DNA of 38,778 nt from Microcaldota archaeon (GTDB lineage: Archaea > Micrarchaeota > Micrarchaeia > Anstonellales > Bilamarchaeaceae). The translations under genes were made by a program, and so were the position numbers. Where the stretch lies: positions 1-38,778 of the forward strand of contig WJMK01000010.1 in assembly GCA_014727975.1 (NCBI GenBank), written 5' to 3'. Under the pieces are notes generated by a model. It worked only from the letters and a program-made list of their open reading frames with translations, was not told the DNA's origin and did not search any database. Every line of letters starts with the position of its first letter. The stretch's first letter is position 1. Shown one piece after another: positions 35,543 through 38,778 of this stretch.

Positions 35543-37120
35543 CTATCCCTCCTCCAGGATTACCTGGGTTATGTCCCTGTCCAGTATGTCTGCCTTTCGC
35601 TTGTCTGCTAACGTAAAGATGTTGATGATGGTGGTATCCTCAATCCCGATTTCCTTCAGGAACATAGTTATATTGGAGCGCTCCACCCCGAACCTTTCCA
35701 GAAGGATAATGAATGACGCAATGTCCATGTGCCTGCTTTTCTGGTCGAAAAGCCGCACAATCTCTTCTATCCTGGCATCCCCAAGCCCGAACTCGCGGAG
35801 CCTCCTCTTAAGATTGTCTTTTTTGAATGATACGCTTCTTGCCACATCAACCGCCTCTTTCTGCTTTTTTGTAAGGACCTTGGAAAGGTCCAGGAAGAAT
35901 TCGCGCATGGGCTCTTCTCCCTCTATTTTATCTATCAGGAAGGTGGAGGGATAAGGCGCTGCGCTTGAAAAAGACATGTTCACTGCACATGATCCCACCC
36001 CAAACTTGGATATCTCGTCCCTCATGAATTCGCTGAAGTTAAGGGAACCCTGGAGGTAATCCAGGAATTTCTCGAACTTAACCTTGAGTATGAATGTTGT
36101 CCCTACATTCGAGAAGATTGCCTCTGCAATGTCTGTGGGGTTCTGGGAGGCAACAATAAGCCCGAAGTTATATTTCCTCCCCTCCCTGATAATCATCACT
36201 GCATCCGAGTTCTCATCCTTGCCGATTTTCCAGGCCTCGTCCAGGACCACGATGAGGCGCAGGCCTTTTGCCTTTGCCCATCCTGCAGCGCGCATCCTCT
36301 CCTTGATGAACTGGAGCATTGCAAGGGCCCCCAGCGCCCTGAACCTCTCATCAGGGAGCCCTGAAAGGTCCAGCGCAACAAGCCCGGACCCGGTAAGCTC
36401 GGTGAGGCTTACGGTACTCTGCTGTGCGAAGTAATCCTCTCCCGGCTTTGTGAACTGCTTGAGCCTGTAAATTGCGTTTTCCAGCTCCGCGGGGAACTCA
36501 TATGTTCCCATTGACGCCTTTTCCTCCAGGATTTTCACCACGTCCTTGAGGGTCGGCGCCTGGATCGGCCTCCCCAGCTCATCCCTCTGCTCTTTTGCCT
36601 CCATCCTGAACTTGTTGTCCCTGTATGCTTTTTCTATCGCCTGCTCGGTAAGCCTTTTCTGCTCGGGGTACTGGTCAACATCAGTAAGGATTGCAATTGT
36701 GCGCATTACCTGCTTGATGCGGTCGTAGGGCTTCATCCCTCCCAGGTCCAGGAGGTTGAGGTAGGAGCCTTTCCCCAGGGAGATTACCTTCCCCCCTGTC
36801 ATCCTTACCCACTGCTTGTATTCTCCTGCCCAGTCAATTATCAGGGCATTGGAGTCCCAAACGAATGATGCCCTTGTAAGGAAAGTCTTGATGAAGTATG
36901 ATTTTCCTGAGCCTGTAATTCCCACGATTGCAAGATGCGGGTTGGTCACATACTGGTAGGTCCAGTAAAAAGGGGCATTGAGCATCTTGGTCCTTCCCAC
37001 ATAAATTGAATTGGTGGGGTCCTTGCAGAGCACCTCCATGGGGGGCTCTGGTGGATGGACCAGGATATTCCTGCTCGCTATGTCCCTGTTGGGCAGTTTG
37101 CTTACAAAAAGCCTTCCCAC
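35543..37120 (-). CDS. HerA/VirB4-type P-loop ATPase
   Basis: NPHLAIVGITGSGKSYFIKTFLTRASFVWDSNALIIDWAGEYKQWV...LRLIVVLDEAWKIGKDENSDAVMIIREGRKYNFGLIVASQNPTDIAEAIFSNVGT. Confidence 0.9.
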   Translation of the reverse strand: MGRLFVSKLPNRDIASRNILVHPPEPPMEVLCKDPTNSIYVGRTKMLNAPFYWTYQYVTNPHLAIVGITGSGKSYFIKTFLTRASFVWDSNALIIDWAGEYKQWVRMTGGKVISLGKGSYLNLLDLGGMKPYDRIKQVMRTIAILTDVDQYPEQKRLTEQAIEKAYRDNKFRMEAKEQRDELGRPIQAPTLKDVVKILEEKASMGTYEFPAELENAIYRLKQFTKPGEDYFAQQSTVSLTELTGSGLVALDLSGLPDERFRALGALAMLQFIKERMRAAGWAKAKGLRLIVVLDEAWKIGKDENSDAVMIIREGRKYNFGLIVASQNPTDIAEAIFSNVGTTFILKVKFEKFLDYLQGSLNFSEFMRDEISKFGVGSCAVNMSFSSAAPYPSTFLIDKIEGEEPMREFFLDLSKVLTKKQKEAVDVARSVSFKKDNLKRRLREFGLGDARIEEIVRLFDQKSRHMDIASFIILLERFGVERSNITMFLKEIGIEDTTIINIFTLADKRKADILDRDITQVILEEG

Positions 37121-37130
37121 ATTTATCTCC

Positions 37131-37946
37131 TCACAGTATGCTCTCTTCTATTGCCTTCGGGCCGGAGGGGAATGCGTATTCCCATTCAAAGCATCTCTTC
37201 ATCTCGTCTGCAGTCAGTTGCTCTACCTGCACATTAAGCGCGTTCTGGAGCGTTACTTTTACCTCCCTTACCTGGGCGCGGAGGGTTGCCACCGCAGACT
37301 CTTTAGAAATTCCTGATGCAGAAGTCATGGCATATGCAAGCACCCCCATGGGCCTTACCCCTTTTATCAGGCGCTGGAGCTGGGTGTCCCACATGCCGAT
37401 TTCCCTTTCGTACTTGTCCATCTTGAGCACATCGGGCTCGGCCTTGTCCCTCTCCCTTGCAAGCCTGAGCTGGGCTTCTGCCTTCCTTGTTTCAATCATC
37501 CTTCTTTTTTCCGCAACATCCTCTGCATAAAGCAGGTAGCAGATTTTCACTGCATACCTCATGTTGGAGATTGCCCTCTCGAAATACTTGTTGTATGCAA
37601 CATTCTGGTCCGGGGTCCTTTCTGTTGCAGACTCATAAATCCTTATTGCAAGAAATGCTGATGCATAATACTCGTTTCCTACCTTCTTCACTATCACATC
37701 CTGTGAAGGGGGAATCTCATATCCTGTGTCTGTTATCATCACTATTTTCTGCCTTTCTGTAAGAAGAGGGACAACAATATACCCGTATTTGAAGAAAACC
37801 ACTCCTCCAAGCCCTCCCAAGCCGGCTAAAAGTCCGCCAATAAGGCCAAGCCATCCGCTCGCGCTTGAGCTGATGGCCATTACCGCGCCCAGGAATGCCA
37901 GGCCAATTGAAGCATACATTAAGTTTTTGGCAGTAAGTTGCGCCAT
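37131..37946 (-). CDS. Membrane-anchored protein resembling PrgI/VirB4 N-terminal region
   Basis: 271 aa; N-terminal TM pair, then DVIVKKVGNEYYASAFLAIRIYES...and GVRPMGVLAYAMTSASGISKESAVATLRAQVREVKVTLQ...; first gene of operon. Confidence 0.6.
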   Translation of the reverse strand: MAQLTAKNLMYASIGLAFLGAVMAISSSASGWLGLIGGLLAGLGGLGGVVFFKYGYIVVPLLTERQKIVMITDTGYEIPPSQDVIVKKVGNEYYASAFLAIRIYESATERTPDQNVAYNKYFERAISNMRYAVKICYLLYAEDVAEKRRMIETRKAEAQLRLARERDKAEPDVLKMDKYEREIGMWDTQLQRLIKGVRPMGVLAYAMTSASGISKESAVATLRAQVREVKVTLQNALNVQVEQLTADEMKRCFEWEYAFPSGPKAIEESIL

Positions 37947-37977
37947 TAGACCACACCGACTGGGTATTTCATCTAAG

Positions 37978-37987
37978 GTTTATAAAC
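37978..37987 (-). promoter_or_regulatory. TATA-box of the five-gene operon
   Basis: Minus-strand GTTTATAAACC about 32-41 nt upstream of ATG at 37946. Confidence 0.5.
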
Positions 37988-38010
37988 GTATTGAATAAAG
38001 ACCGAGGGAG

Positions 38011-38778
38011 CTACCCGATAGCGGAATCCACAATTGAATCTGCCATCCCCAGGTAGGTGGCCGGGTCCATCAACTCATCTAGCTCCTTTTCGCTGAACTG
38101 CTTTCCCGCTTCGCTTTCCTTCAGCACTTCCCTGAGGGGCTTCTTTTCCCTAAATGCTTTTTGGGCTACTTCGCGTACTGCTTCATGGGCTTCCTGCCGG
38201 CTCATGCCTTTTTCCACCAGCGCCATCATGACCCTCTCACCCATCACCAGGCCCTTAGTAAGCTCAAGGTTGCGCTGGATGTTTTCGGAATAGAATTCCA
38301 GGCCTTCAAGAATTGCTGCCATCTGCTTTGCCATGTAATCAGTAACTATGAAGCTTTCTGGAAAAATAAAGCGCTCGTTTGCAGAGTTTGTGAGGTCGCG
38401 CTCATGCTCTAAGGGAATGTTCTCAAGTGCTGTCTGCACGTTTGCGCGGACTACGCGCGCGAGGGAGCAGATTCTCTCGGATTTGTGCGGGTTTCTTTTG
38501 TGGGGCATGGTGGAGGAGCCAACCTGCTTCTTTCCAAATGGCTCTGAAATTTCACCCATTTCCGGCCGGGAGAGGTTGCGGATTTCTTTTGCCATCTTCT
38601 CTAAGGTTCCTGCGATTATTCCAAGGGTGCAGAGCACCTGCGCATGCCTGTCCCGCTGGATTACCTGGGTGGAGATTTTTGCGGGTTTCAAATCCAGCTC
38701 CTCCATCACAAGCTCCTGCATCTGAATTCCTTCCCTGCCGAATGCAGCCATCGTGCCGGTTGCCCCGCTCATCTTCCC
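38011..38778 (-). CDS. purB: Adenylosuccinate lyase, C-terminal part (N-terminus beyond window)
   Basis: GSSTMPHKRNPHKSERICSLARVVRANVQTALENIPLEHERDLTNSANERFIFPESF; fumarase/ASL signature; frame open to window edge. Confidence 0.93.
   Translation of the reverse strand, partial: GKMSGATGTMAAFGREGIQMQELVMEELDLKPAKISTQVIQRDRHAQVLCTLGIIAGTLEKMAKEIRNLSRPEMGEISEPFGKKQVGSSTMPHKRNPHKSERICSLARVVRANVQTALENIPLEHERDLTNSANERFIFPESFIVTDYMAKQMAAILEGLEFYSENIQRNLELTKGLVMGERVMMALVEKGMSRQEAHEAVREVAQKAFREKKPLREVLKESEAGKQFSEKELDELMDPATYLGMADSIVDSAIG

Noticed and set aside
1-38778. Defence or mobile-element island
   Set aside because: No integrase, transposase, restriction, toxin-antitoxin or Cas genes recognised; surrounding genes are housekeeping.

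Overview
The window is a gene-dense archaeal chromosome segment. Gene content (L10e, RFC small subunit, PyrB/PyrI, archaeal-type ValS/IleS/HisS, TtuA/Ncs6-type thiolase, class III prepilin signals, TATA-type promoters) and compact layout suggest a small-genome, possibly DPANN-type lineage; the lineage is inferred and unproven. I support about 39 protein-coding genes and one tRNA-Glu(UUC). No CRISPR array, rRNA or insertion sequence was seen. Most genes are housekeeping: translation, pyrimidine/purine synthesis, replication clamp loading, ScpA/ScpB, enolase, ion transport. Most interesting: (i) a tight five-gene minus-strand operon (31785-37946) with a HerA/VirB4-type ATPase, which looks like a VirB4 split into a membrane-anchored N-terminal-like protein and a separate ATPase, plus uncharacterised membrane and winged-helix proteins; (ii) a CBS-repeat protein with an apparent HPF/RaiA-like C-terminal domain; (iii) a tRNA thiolase of the TtuA/Ncs6 type with an apparent ThiS/MoaD/Urm1-like beta-grasp N-terminus; (iv) a 62-aa protein with FYVE-like cysteine spacing; (v) a HisA-like half-barrel-sized protein; (vi) a TPR-AAA ATPase fusion; (vii) several perfect inverted repeats at promoters. 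All homology statements come from reading motifs by eye; no searches were run.
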